Assembly (NCBI RefSeq): GCF_030272615.1
Contig: NC_081408.1
Coordinates: forward strand, 307,585,950-307,649,949
Origin: Cryptomeria japonica
Lineage: Eukaryota; Streptophyta; Pinopsida; Cupressales; Cupressaceae
Reading direction: 5' to 3'
DNA length: 64,000 nucleotides
The position numbers and the translations under genes were made by a program. Below, in pieces: positions 21,523 to 34,100 of this stretch. The notes beneath the pieces were generated by a model. The model searched no databases, was not told the DNA's origin, and worked only from the letters and a program-made list of their open reading frames with translations. Numbering within the stretch: the first letter of the stretch is position 1; every line of letters begins with the position of its first letter.

Positions 21523-22986
21523 AGGACAATTGAACCTAGAGAATTTCCTATAAGAGCTTGAAGGAGGTGAGAGGGTGTCGTTGTGGGAAATAATTTTTCA
21601 ATGTGGTCTGGCTTTCACAGCTGGTTTTCTGGCTGCCATGTCTTGTAAAGATTTAATTATTGCATTCTCTAAAAGATATAATTGTGAGACACAAGAAATC
21701 TGAGTAGACAAAGGTAGGTTTGTAGCATGGATTAATGATGAAAGTGACTCTCATGCTTTGTGCCTTCCTAAGAGAAAAGATTCTAAAGACATGTCCATTC
21801 TAGCTAGTGAAGATTATTTCAAAACACACAAAGACTGGTGTATGAACTCCATTTCTAGAAACTTGTTAAAGTCTGAAAAAGGAGGTAAGTCTCAATTGTC
21901 CAGCACATTGAAAAGAATGCATTTTAAGCATGAAGTTGCAAATATTATAGTCCTCCTGCATCGTATTGTAGGGAATGCTTGCACTGATTCTTTTGAATTT
22001 TGGATGTGTCATTTTATCCTAGTGATTTTTGCTCCTGGGAGTTTTATTGACTCGGAATCTATCATTAGCTATCATTTGCATGAACAATTGTGGAATTTTT
22101 GTTAGCCCCTTGCCTTTCATATGTGTTCATATTTGATTTTCATAATAGCTAGCTAAGAGTTTGACTAGCCGGGGTTGGACTTGCATCAGCCCCTCCCTGC
22201 ATTTGCACCTGTCTACTGGAAGTTTCTCCAGCTCACCATGCGTAAGGGTATGCATGTTTTTTCCCTTGTTAATGATGTATTCTTGATGAGTATGTTCAAA
22301 AAATTAGAAGGAAACCCCAGTTTACGGATTTCCCATGACTTTGTAACCTTTGTGATGAAGCTTGGAATTTTCTTCACCCAAATTGAAAGGTTCACATACC
22401 TTAGAATTATGGGTTTTGAAAAGGCCCCATTAAAATTGCCTCATTTTCTATCTGATTATATTGTTTTCCTGGAAGTTTGCCGCTAGATGGCTATTGTGAA
22501 TTTTAAATATCTGAACATGGAAAAGAAAGGATACCCCTTCAGGTTGTCTGCACCTCATTTCTCTTGCAAAACAAATGGTGTCGCTAAGGACGTGGAAACA
22601 ATTCTAGATAAGTTTCATTTTCAATCTTTGTTGTCTAGAAAGAGTTTTGACAATAAGGGATATGTGAAGAACAATTTGTATGGAGCCAAAGGTTATATGC
22701 ATCGGCCTGAACTCGAGGATTTCTGGGAAGATTGTTTAGCTGACGCTGAAGTGTTCAAAAGAAGTTTCATGAGACTTTCTTTGTAGCAAATTCACACTCT
22801 TGGTGTTTCTTTTAATGTTCCTAATGATGTGATTGAAGATGAGGTTATTTTGGATGTAGAGTATCATACTCTTGTCAATGCCCCCCACAAGGGTTGATTG
22901 GTCCAAAGAGGAGGTCTTAGACCTAATGGTTCGCACTGCTCCACTTTTGAGAAGAACATCCAGCTAGTTAAATGGCAAGTGGAAAC
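21523..22986 (+). pseudogene. ORF3 of B1, N-terminal two thirds (unrecognised)
   Basis: Parallel to ORF3 of B2. The start codon position reads AGG at 21523 where B2 has ATG. Readable pieces: SILASEDYFKTHKDWCMNSI, then STLKRMHFKHEVANIIVLLH, then FEFWMCHFILVI, then EKKGYPFRLSAPHFS, then SRKSFDNKGYVKNNLYGAKG, then EDCLADAEVFKRSFMRLSL. It is interrupted by stops and finally by element G. No family is recognised. It sits after integrase in sense orientation, where some plant Ty3 elements carry an additional ORF. Confidence 0.65.
22982..22986. repeat. Target-site duplication of element G (GAAAC)
   Basis: GAAAC here and again at 35374-35378. Paralogous B2 at about 45628-45650 has the uninterrupted site (AAGTGGAAAGAACATGTCAG), confirming both borders of G. 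Confidence 0.95.
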
Positions 22987-25900
22987 TATTGGGACTAATT
23001 AAAATTGAGTCAAGTTTATAGGCCCATTTCAAAATTTTGCTCTGTATGTCAGAAAGGCACCTAAATGAGTCAGTTTGAATGGCCTAGTTTGTGAGGGGGT
23101 AAAGTGGAGCCAGTTGATTTTCAAGGGGTAAGGCTCGGGATTCATGTCCTACACCTTTCATTTGGCTTATTCAGTGATGTGCAACTTTTAGAACTCAATT
23201 TGGATAATTTTATGAGGTACCCAATTTGAGGGGTGAGCTGGAAGTGCATTTTAGGCACAAATGCAGATTTTATTGAGTAGCCTACTTTGAGCAATTACAT
23301 CTTTTTCCCTATTGATCGTCATGGAGAATTTCAAAGTGGATTCAATTCTATGCATAAATATGAGTCACCTTGTAAAATTTCAAGTCTTGACGAATCCATT
23401 TGCTCAGTTTTCAAAGCCGAATCCATTTGCAGTTTGTGTGTTTTGGCAAGTCCCTGTTTCGACAGCTAGTCGGAGCCCTGTTTCGCGTAAGTGTAAAAGT
23501 TGCCTTAGTAAGCGTCATGCCATAATGATTGTTCTGAGCTAGTGCTGGTATAAATGATGAGCCACGTTTCAAATTTCAAGGCTCTACCAATCCGTTTGAT
23601 CGGTTTTCAAAAGAGCTCATTTTGCCATCAAATTCAGTTATCCGTACTTTCAGTGATATATCAGTTAATGTAGCCATTTTTGTGTGTGCGCCGTTTGCAT
23701 CCTGTCAATCTGGTGATTGAACTGAGAATTTAAAGATTTAATATGTACTTTAAGGTACCTATGTTCCGAATTTGAGGACCTACAGAGGTCGTTTGATATT
23801 TTTGAGAAAGGCGTCATGTGTTGCCAGGACATTGACTTCATCAGGTCCTCAGTGTCGACAAAGCCAGTTAGGTATTTTCGGAAATTAATATCTCTTCGCT
23901 CGGGACTCGTCTTGAGAAAATATTTAGTAGAAGTCATCCTTGTATATCAGAGTACACGCCTGTCAGATGGCGAGCTCCTGAAAGGTGTTTTGACAGGTTT
24001 GAAAATTACGTCTTCGCGATTAAATGCGAAAATGTGGCGTAATTGCCTAAAGGTTGTAAAATGCGGATTAATGATCCGAAAATGATGCCGATCATTTCCA
24101 GAGGTATGTTTGAGGTCCGTGAAGCATTCCAGAGGTCAGTGGAATGAAAACGAAAAAAATTTTAGTCGGACCCACTTTGGGGCCCGACCTGGATCATGCC
24201 TGTGCCTTATTATTTTTATTGGCGACTTTGTTCACTGAGAGATTTTTAGAGTATCTAAATTTGGATTTTGATTTTGAAACATGTTATAAGAGTGATGATG
24301 ATAAAATCCATCTCCTGTCAAAATACAAAGGCACATTTATTAAACCAAATTGCAAATTGGTAGTTAACAAATGAGGCATTATAAGTTTTCAATGCAAATG
24401 TTGGTAGGTGTAATTCCAAATTTACAAGGCAGCCAATAATCCTTTCTCTGCAAGGCAAGTGAAAGAATACAACTTCCAATCCAATGCAAATTAGTAAACA
24501 TGCCAATGTCCTCCTGTGTGTGGTGTTGAAAGGAGGTTTTAAGCAAATTTCAAAGAAAATGTGGCAGCAAATTCAATCGCCAGCCAATCCTTCCATGTAT
24601 GAGCAGCCAATTAAAATGTAAGCAAATGCCAATGGTGTTCAACCAAAGTCCAATGTGGCATATTCACAAAACTCTCTTCTTGCAGTATGTGGTAGCAGAC
24701 ATAGAATTTTAAACCAAATGAAAACTCCAGCATATTCCCTCTTTGCTGTAGCTCACGTGGGTGTATGGAAATCAAAGAAATTGTCAAACAAATGCAATGT
24801 TGGGTGTGTTGCTATGATCCACAGCTAATGCAACAGCAGTTTTAGCTCTCCAACAAACTTTTCTAACATCCCCAGTGCTTTGGTGAAGAAGGAGTTAGAT
24901 TTTCAAAGCAAATTACATGGGCAAAATCAGAATATCATTTTTCCCCTATTGTTGTGCGTGGTGTTTGAAGGAGGACTATAGAAAAGTCAAAGAAAATATA
25001 AACAAATTGCAATAGCTCCTCCCTCACGTGGTCTCCTTCTAGTAGCAACATGAGCAAATTAAATATTAAACAAATGAACAAAGGCAAATGCTATTACCCA
25101 TTTCTCTCCAGCGTGGTATGTAAGGCAGTATAAAACCTCAGAACCAATGCAAATGGCAGCAGTAAAGTTCTGAGTGGAGAGTAGGAGAGTGGGAGAGTTA
25201 AGGAAGTTTTTTTTTAAAGAAAAAACAAACACCAAATGCATTGCCAATAGCTTCCCAATGTTGAAGATGTTTTAGAGGTTCTCAACAAATGCAATGTGTC
25301 TCTGGCAAAAGCATTAAATTTCAAATGCAAACAGAAATTTGTAGTCCTCCTCCCCCACGTGAAACCTCTGGCATGGCGTTGAGTGGGAAGTAGAAGCTAA
25401 GTTGCAGAAAAATTAAAAACAAATACGTTGCCAGCCATTAAAGCTCTAAAATGCATTCCCAGGCTTAATGTTATTATCCCACATTGGCTGGGCGAGAGCA
25501 TTTTTTGATATTTATAAGCAAAAACACACTCATCTAATATTTGACTGGGCGAGCACGGATCCGTGGCTGGGCGAGCATGGATCCCGAGGCGACAGAGGAG
25601 GTGACTGAGCGACGACCAGGTGGACCCCACGCAGGCATGCTTCCTGAGGCAGACAGGCGAAATTTTGCAGAGGAAGGTTGGCTTAATGAGTGAGCAAGTT
25701 CGAGATGGATCAACGGTGCACGCTATTTCGCGAAAGGAAGATGCACGCGAGTTACACCCTGCGAAGTTGTGAAAGCCAAGTGGCAAGTATAGTCAGATGT
25801 CCAGCAGGTGAGTCCCGGTGAGGTGGCGCAGAGGTGGCGCCTAGGTGGTGATGACATGGCACTGAGGTGGTGTACACGTGGCGGCCAAGTGGCAGTGACA

Positions 25901-27195
25901 AAATAGATGACGTGGCAGTGATGAGGTGTCATCCTAGGTGGTGTCTGGTCAATGCCATCGACCAATCGGAGGCCGCCACGTGGCAAGGTGTCAAAGCACA
26001 TCAAAGGCAAAAAATCAAAATTAAAATGAGTAAATGATATAGTCTAAACTATATTAAATTTCGAAAAATTTAAATGATTGAGCACATTGGGGAATTAATT
26101 TGCCTAGGGTCTAAATTTTGGCCAAAATATGAAGTGTTATATGTTTTTGAAAAGCTCTCAGAGTGAGGAATCCGATTATGGAGTTAATTTTGACAAATGT
26201 GGCATTTGGAAACAGTTTGGCTGGTAGTAAAATTCAGTTAGAGAGAAGATATTTGATTTTTTCAGTTGCAGATTTGATTTTCTTCCCTCCTCTTTTTATT
26301 CCCAATTCTTCTCAGTTGTAAGGGTTCCAGAATTCTATGAGGAAGTGCTCCAGTTTTCGTGGCTTCCATTTTCTAAAATTCTTGACCCAAACCTGTAAAG
26401 TTCTATGGATCTATTCAGGGTATAGAGGCTACATTGCAGGATGACATATTGTTTTATAGTTGCAGGTCTTACTTGTGTCAGGCATGAGTAAATTTCCCAT
26501 GATATTGTCTTTGTGTATGCATTTAATTGTTATGAATTGAATCCTCAAGGAGGCTTATAATTTGTCATCTCAAGGAGATTGTATGATTGTTTGTAAGCAT
26601 TCTTCAATAAAGAGTTTAAATTCTATAATCAGTCATAAACAATGGAATGTGTCCCAGATCTGATAATTTTATGAATGGATTGAGTAATGCATTAGTACAA
26701 GGTATTAATGCAGGGATATGTTGTAAAGAAAACCAGTTTGCAACTGTGATTAACATTTTGTAGTTTTGTGTGTGTGACTCTGTTGCCCAATGAACAAGGC
26801 ACTGGTCTTTGACAGATTTGGGAATGGTCTCAGATATACATTTTAAAAGATAAATCTATTTCCCTTTATGTTTAGGGGTTAATGTTCTATCCTTCCAAAG
26901 CTCTATTTCACCTATTATTTGTATAAGATCCAGCCCATCTGTACATGTTACCTAATTTGGTGAGCTTGTGGAATGGTTTGTCTGCTCATTGTTGATGCAG
27001 TCTTATGTTTGTGATTGTTGTATTCAATGCATCAAAAGGGTGTCCCCCCCTAGGTCTAGCAGAACCTGTAGTGCAGGAGGATCATTAGGATCCTATGTTA
27101 TGTTGTCCAAGCCCTGAGGTGTTTCATTGATTGAGATTGGCTATCTCATAGATATATTTACAGGTGTCTTGGGTTATCACTTTTGGTGAACAACA
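22987..27195 (+). repeat. 5' LTR of element G (4209 bp)
   Basis: Begins TATTGGGACTAATT and ends GGTGAACAACA. The outer first dinucleotide is TA, but the other LTR begins TGTTGGGACT, so TG has decayed to TA. Contains five CACGTG hexamers (24754, 25025, 25356, 25875, 25977), a GC-rich block at about 25540-25990, and TATA-like sequences near 25126 (GTATAAAA) and 25514 (ATTTATAAG). Open frames inside it, for example at 23816-24085, are not supported as genes. Confidence 0.93.
24754..25982 (+). promoter_or_regulatory. G-box cluster in the 5' LTR of G
   Basis: Exact CACGTG at 24754-24759, 25025-25030, 25356-25361, 25875-25880 and 25977-25982; two are followed by GC (ACGTGGC, the ABRE form). All five are kept in the 3' LTR at 32890, 33160, 33490, 34039 and 34141. 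In plants such sites bind bZIP and bHLH factors in light and abscisic-acid or stress responses. Binding here is inference. Confidence 0.6.
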
Positions 27196-27434
27196 AAAAT
27201 GGCGACTTTGCTGGGGAGTAAATGAATTGTTAAGAGCCTCTGGTTAAGAAAGAATTAATTCATATAAGGTTGAGATTATCCCATCCGAGTCACCACAACA
27301 AAAATGGCGGCTCTGCTGGGGAGTAAATGAACTGTCAAGAGCCTCTGGTTAAGAAAGAATTAATTCATATAAGGTTGAGATTATCCCATCCGAGTCACCA
27401 CAACAAAAATGGCGACTCTGCTGGCTGAGTGTTG
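27191..27434 (+). repeat. 105-bp tandem repeat carrying three primer-binding-site copies
   Basis: CAACAAAAATGGCG-type unit starts at 27191, 27296 and 27401, a period of 105. Primer-site copies: TGGCGACTTTGCTGGGGA (27200-27217), TGGCGGCTCTGCTGGGGA (27305-27322) and TGGCGACTCTGCTGG (27410-27424, then divergent). The first lies 4 bases inside the LTR, at the normal primer position. The spacer between units is almost identical between copies 1 and 2. Confidence 0.93.
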
Positions 27435-28213
27435 TAATAACTCATGTTGAATCGAATCCCAGAGTTGTGTCATATCCATTTGAGGAAAGAGTCATAAAAG
27501 TATTATAAATCTGAAAGCATTTTCAGATCTATAGTTATGTGCCTGGTAGTGTTTTGTGCCAAGTGTGGAAAACTTCTTGTCCTTTTATCTTTGTGTGAGT
27601 TCAGATTTGTTAATGTTCTACAAATGATTTTATAAATTCTCATAGCAGTGAGTGGCAACTCTGAAAGATCTTTGCACCAGTGTTTATTGTGGTAAAAGTT
27701 TTAAAATATTTGGTGAACTTGCATCAAAGATTTAGTAGTTGCTTGGGGTTTTATGATTGTAGATCCCAAAGAATATATTGAAGAAATATCCTCTGTGCAA
27801 GAGGTGGTGACTCTGATGTAAAAGACAGTGCTAAAGTGTGAATTAAATCTCCAGATCTACAAGTCTTACAGTTGCAAATCTCCAGGTATTTTTCAGAGGT
27901 TTCAAATGCAAGAGATCTCTTCTGAAAGTTTGAATGTGTAATATCATTTTCCCATTTAGTGAACAGCACTAGTCTAGAGGGAAAGAGAGAATCTCAAAAT
28001 TGATTTGCATATCTATGCTGCTAAAATATTTAGTGTATGATATCCTTCGCAGTATGCAAATGTGGAAGAAATTTATGTCAAGCAATGTTAAGGAATAGAT
28101 TTGTATAAGGATATGTGCTTGAAGTTTTCTATCCAAGATTTTATAATCATTTGTGGGAGTAGGAGAAAATGAATAGTAAATATTTTCAACCTTGTGTATT
28201 TCCACATAGAGCC

Positions 28214-30880
28214 ATGCCTGGTGAAGTGTCACAACCATATAATAGGAGAAGTTTCATCATAAACCATTATGCTGTTCTAAACTTTGAAGGTATTCCGGGT
28301 TACCCAAATCCCATACCCACATAAATTAGAAAGTATTTGCCCATATTCAGTGGGAAGAAATCAGAATCAGCATGTCAACATTTGAAAAGATTTTCAGATT
28401 TGATAGGAGAGTTTGAAATTTGTCAAGAAGATGTATGCATGAAATTGTTTATTCAGTCATTGAAAGAAGATGCAAGAGATTGGTTCTCTTTTTTGCCAGT
28501 GAATTCTATTACCTCATGGGAAGAATTGGTTTCAGATTTCATGGATCAATTTGATGAGAAGGTGAGTGATTCCGACTTACTGAAAGAATTCACCTATATA
28601 CAAATCAGGGAAGATGAATTGGTACCAATGTTTAATATTAGATTTTCACAAGCTTTGTCCAAAATTTTCAGAAAGTATAAACTTGATGATAAAGTATGTC
28701 TGGATGTTTATATGAGTGCATTTGATGAGAAGATGGGTTTCCTATTGAGAAACAAAGAACCCAAAACCTTGTATGAAGCCTTTAACACGGCTAGGGATAT
28801 GGAAAATAACTTGAATTTTGGAATCTTGAAGAGATTCGTGTCTACTGTTGTTTCATACCAAAGCACCTTCAATGGTGAAATACCATGTGAAGCTAAGAAA
28901 ATCATTCCTTGTCTAGGTGCATCAAGCTCTGCAGTTCCAAATGGTTTTGTTGATGCATGTGTTTCAGATTTAAATGAGAGTCAAGAACCTTTGCTGTTAA
29001 TGTCGGTTATCTCTCGCATTAGTGATGGAATGATCAGTGGGAAGTGTTGTGAAAATGTTGATACAGAGGTAGATATATACAAGGGATATGTACCATTTGA
29101 TTTGTATGCTGGTTATGCTGATTATGTGGTTGCCAACTACCAAGTGAATCATGCATCTCTCCAGGATAATATTAATGAAAATAATGATGGTGATGACCAT
29201 CAATCTTTACATGTTGCTAATGTATTTGATGTTGAAATTCCAAATACAAAGGGATTACTAAGTGTTGTTGTTTGTGCAAGCGAAAATGTGCCATATGATG
29301 AAAATCAGAATTATTTAGTGCAAACAATAGTTGATCCTCATTTAGATATTGATAATGTCACTTGTGTTGAGGATGAAGTAAATCTATTTTCAGATTTCAC
29401 TTCAGATTTCACTTCTTGTAATCATGTTGATGATCTTTCTATTTCGAAAGTTATGCACAAAGTAAATTCAGAAAATTGTGACGGTATGCGTGATTGCAAT
29501 GAGGATATAGCACACATGGATGGAGAAAATTTTACGGAATCTCACATAGAACAACAAAGTGCAATGCAAGTCCAGAAGATTTTAGAACTTAAGAAAGCTC
29601 TTGAAGTTGTGGATAAGAAAGTTCAGATATTGGAGAGCCTTGGAGTTGTTGATGAAGACCTTCTGCAATATAGTGAAGAGGATTCTTCGGAAAAGGACTG
29701 TGATTTGAATGTTTGTATACTTGATGAACATGTTGATCTAACAGATGGTTTTATGACAGAAAATCTTAGTGAACATGCTGAAAACCCATTTGATGAAGTA
29801 AATTGCAGTGATGTTCATTTTCATTCCTTAGCTGATGACGAGTGTTCTATTGGTGAAGAAGATCAATTGTTGCAAGATAAGTATGATTATCTTGATTTTC
29901 AGAATGATGGTCATAGAATAAAATCTCATGAATGTGAAACATGGAACATTGAGGATTATTCCAGCCAAGTTTCAATTTCTTCTTTGTCTGATGAAGACGA
30001 TTATGATGATCGAATGGATGGTGTCTTTAGCAATTTTACTAATGCTTTATTCAATGCTGATATAGATAGGGACCAACCACTTCAGTGTCATAATGTTCAT
30101 AAGGGGGTTCTTCATTTTGTTTCTAACCCTTTGTATGAAGAAATAACTGATTAGCCAGATGTTGTAAATGATGAACCAGTCCATAATATTGATGGAATTC
30201 CGAACAACAATAGCATGTGTTGTGAAAAATTATTTCATGATGAAAGTAAGAGGCATGGGTTATGTGATGATCATTTAAAACCACAAATGAAAGTGTTTCA
30301 GGTGGATATAAGTTTGGATGAAAAAGATTCAGCTGAAGATTTGCTTCAGCCAAAGGTATGCATTCTTTTCCATGAAGGGGATGTTGAGAATGCAAAGGTT
30401 TTCGGTTTGATAAGCAAGGATAGTATGAAGTGTGATCAGCATAGTGAAGTATCACATCCAGATGGTAATGTTCATGTTCCTTGTTTTCATCAACTGGTTA
30501 GTAATGCCCCTCATTCTATGAATTTAAATGATAACAAGGTGAATGCTGATAGGAATTGCAATGTTGAAAATGAGTGTTTTATTTTCCAAGTTCAACATGA
30601 TGATGTCCTTGCAAATGGTAGAATTGATTGGGATAATGAGAGGCATGGTATCTTGTGGGAAGGCCTCTATGGTGAATTGTCTCATATTTTTACTTGTGTT
30701 GAAGTAGTGCGTGGTTACAAAGTTCAGAATCGGACAAGAGGTAAGCACACTAGTTGTTTCAGTAATGAGACAAAAGAGGTGGATTTTAAAAGCTATGCTC
30801 AGCTGTTATTGAAAAGTGCCCTTGTTTGGATCATGGTATTAAGTGATGAGAATCAGATTTTTGACAGAGGTAAATACTGA
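28214..30880 (+). pseudogene. gag: Enlarged gag of element G (two stops)
   Basis: One frame of about 888 codons from ATG 28214 (MPGEVSQPYNRR) to the TGA at 30878, interrupted only by TAA at 28322 and TAG at 30152. The capsid core has GIPGYPNPIP, then SGKKSESACQHLKRF, then KLFIQSLKEDARDWFSFLP, then SWEELVSDFMDQF, then NFGILKRF, in the first 240 or so residues. The remaining roughly 630 residues are acidic and rich in Asp, Glu, Asn, His and Val, with a predicted helix near ILELKKALEVVDKKVQILES. No CCHC knuckle or protease motif is seen. A gag this long with no enzymes is unusual. Start chosen as the first ATG in frame, just after the primer-site region. Confidence 0.85.
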
Positions 30881-31007
30881 AGATTGTTTGAGCAGTGTAT
30901 GATCAGTTGTGAGTATGTGTGTCTATTGTATAGTTGCTTTGCTTCAGTTGTGTGGTTTTCAATAAAGTGCCCTGTTGTTTGGGTAGAATAAGGAAGCCCT
31001 GTTTTTG

Positions 31008-31036
31008 AAATGAGATGAGAAGAAATGAGAATGATC
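31008..31036 (+). other. Purine-rich tract in the 3' part of G
   Basis: GAAATGAGATGAGAAGAAAT and following bases form the only long purine-rich run near the 3' LTR, but it ends about 80 bases before the LTR rather than abutting it. It may be a displaced polypurine tract; this is uncertain. Confidence 0.35.
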
Positions 31037-31101
31037 CATTTTTGGGTGGTCTGCTTAACCAAAGATATCTGGATTCTTGTGTTGATCTTGCAATCAACCA
31101 T

Positions 31102-31117
31102 CCCCAGTCAGAGCCGC
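31102..31117 (-). other. Inverted primer-site copy abutting the 3' LTR of G
   Basis: The plus strand reads TCCCCAGTCAGAGCCGC up to 31117, then TGTTGGGACT begins the LTR. Reverse-complemented, it matches the second primer-site copy (GCGGCTCTGCTGGGGA) with one inserted base. The position is where a polypurine tract is expected, yet the bases are not purine-rich. Confidence 0.7.
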
Positions 31118-34100
31118 TGTTGGGACTAATTAAAATTGATTCAAGTTTATAGGCCCATTTCAAAATTTTGCTCTGTATGTCAGAAAGGCACCTAAATGAG
31201 TCAGTTTGAATGGCCTAGTTTGCGAGGGGGTAGAGTGGAGCCAGTTGATTTTCAAAGGGTAAGGATCGGGATTCATGTCCTACACCTTTCATTTGGCCTA
31301 TTCAGTGATGTGCAACTTTCATAACTCAATTTGGATAAGTTTATGAGGTACCCAGTTTGAGGGGTGAGTTGGAAGTGCATTTTAGGCACAAATGCAGATT
31401 TTATTGAGTAGCCTAATTTGAGCGATTACATCTTTTGCCCTGTTGATTGTCATGGAGAATTTAAAAATGGATTCAATTCTATGCATAAATATGAGTCACC
31501 CTGCAAAATTTCAAGTCTTGACGAATCCATTTGCTCAGTTTTCAAAGCCGAATCCATTTGCAGTTTGTGTGTTTTGGCAAGTCCCTGTTTCGACAGCTAG
31601 TCGGAGCCCTGTTTCGCGTAAGTGTAAAATTTGCCTCAATAAGTTTCATGCCATAATGATTGTTCCGGGATAATGCTGGTATAAATGATAAGCCACGTTT
31701 CAAATTTCAAGGCTCTACCAATCCGTTTGATCGGTTTTCAAAAGAGCTCATTTTGCCATCAAATTCAGTTATCCGTACTTTTAGTGATATATCAGTTAAT
31801 GTAGCCATTTTTGTGTGTGTGTCGTTTGCATCCTGTCAGTCTGGTGATTGAACTGAGAATTCAAAGATTTAATATGTACTTTAAGGTACCTATGTTCCGA
31901 ATTTGAGGACCTACGGAGGTCGTTTGATATTTTTGGGAAAGGCGTCATGTGTTGCCAGGACATTGACTTCATCAGGTCCTCAGTGTCGACAAAGCCAGTT
32001 AGGCATTTTTGGAAATTAATATCTCTTCGCTCGGGACACATCTTGAGAAACCATTTGGTAGAAGTCATCCTTGTATATCAGAGTACACGCCTATCAAATG
32101 GCGAGCTCCAGAAAGGTGTTTTGACAGGTTTGAAAATTACGTCTTCGCGATTAAATGCGAAAATGTGGCGTAATTGCCCGAAGGTTGTAAAATGTGGATT
32201 AATAATCCGAAAACAATGTCGATCATTTCCAGAGGTATGTTTGAGGTCCGTGAAGCATTCCAGAGGTCAGTGGCATGAAAACAAAAAAAAGTTTAGTTGG
32301 ACCCACTTTGGGGCCCGACCTGGATCATGCCTGTGCCTTATTATTTTTATAGGCGACTTTGTTCGCTGAGAGATTTTTAGAGTATCTAAATTTGGATTTT
32401 GATTTTGAAACATGTTATAAGAGTGATGATGATAAAATCCATCTCCTATGCAGTCGAAATACAAAGGCACATTTATTAAACCAAATTGCAAATTGGTAGT
32501 TAACAAATGAGGCATTATAAGTTTTCAATGCAAATGTTGGTAGGTGTAATTCCAAATTTACAAGGCAGCCAATAATCCTTTCTCTGCATGGCAAGTGAAA
32601 GGGTACAACTTCCAATCCAATGCAAATTAGTAAACATGCCAATGTCCTCTTGTGTGTGGTGTTGAAAGGAGGTTTTAAGCAAATTTCAAAGAAAATGTGG
32701 CAGCAAATTCAATCGCCAGCCAATCCTTCCATGTATGAGCAGCCAATTAAAATGTAAGCAAATGCCAATGGTGTTCAACCAGAGTCCAATGTGGCATATT
32801 CACAAAACTCTCTTCTTGCAGTATGTGGTAGCAGACACAGAATTTTAAACCAAATGAAAACTCCAGCATATTCCCTCTTTGTTGTAGCTCACGTGGGTGT
32901 CTGGAAATCAAAGAAATTGTCAAACAAATGCAATGCTGGGTGTGTTGCTATGATCCACCGCCAATGCAACACAGTTTTAAATCTCCAACAAACTTTGCTA
33001 ACATCCCCAACACTTTGGTGAAGAAGGAGTTAGATTTTCAAAGCAAATTACATGGGAAAAATCAGAATATCATTTTTCCCCTATTGCTGTGTGTGGTGTT
33101 TGAAGGAGGACTGTAGAAAAGTCAAAGAAAATATAAACAAATTGCAGCAGCTCCTCCCTCACGTGGTCTCCTTCTAGTAGCAACAGGAGCAAACTAAACA
33201 TTAAACAAATGAACAAAGGCAGATGCTATTACCCATTTCTCTCTAGCGTGGTATGTAAGGCAGTATAAAACCTCAGAACCAATGCAAATGGCAGCAATAA
33301 AGTTCTGAGTGGAGAGTAGGAGAGTGAGAGAGTTAAGGAAGTTTTTTTTAAAGAAAAAACAAACACCAAATGCATTGCCAACAACTTCCCAATGTTGAAG
33401 ATGTTTTAGAGGTTCTCAACAAATGCAATGTGTCTCTGGCAAAAGCATTAAATTTCAAATGCAAACAGAAATTTGTAGTCCTCCTCCCCCACGTGAAACC
33501 TCTGGCATGGTGTTGAGTGGGAAGTAGAAGCTAAGTTGCAGAAAAAATAAAAACAAAAGCGTTGCCAGCCATTAAAGCTCTAAAATGCATTCCCAGGCTT
33601 AATGTTATTATCTCACATTGGCTGGGCAAGAGCATTTTTTGATATTTATAAGCAAAAACACACTCATCTAATATGTCTAAGCCATAAAGGCTTTTGACGG
33701 ACGGTGCCTATGGGTGCCCAAGGTGGGCCCACGCGCGAGCATGGATCTCAAGGCGACAGAGGAGGTGACTGAGCGGTGACCAGGTGGACCCCACGCATGC
33801 ACGCTTCCCGAGGCAGACAAGCAAAATTTTGTAGAGGAAGGTTGGCTTAACGAGTGAGCAAGTTTGAGATGGATCAACAGTGCGCGCTATTTCGTGAAAG
33901 GAAGATGCACGCGAGTTACACCCTGCGAAGTTGCGAAAGCCAAGTGGCAGGTACAGTCAGATGTCTAGCAGGCGAGTCTCGGTGAGGTGGCGCAGAGGTG
34001 GCGCCTAGGTGGCGATGATGTGGCACTAAGGTGGTGTACACGTGGCAACGAAGTGGTAGTGACAAAGCAGATGACGTGGCAGTGACGAGGTGTCATCCCA

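Noticed and set aside
23287-24374. Open frames inside the G LTRs (also 31418-32515) as small genes
   Set aside because: They lie on both strands at matching LTR places, have no recognised domain, and differ in stops between the two LTRs. The repeat explains their recurrence.
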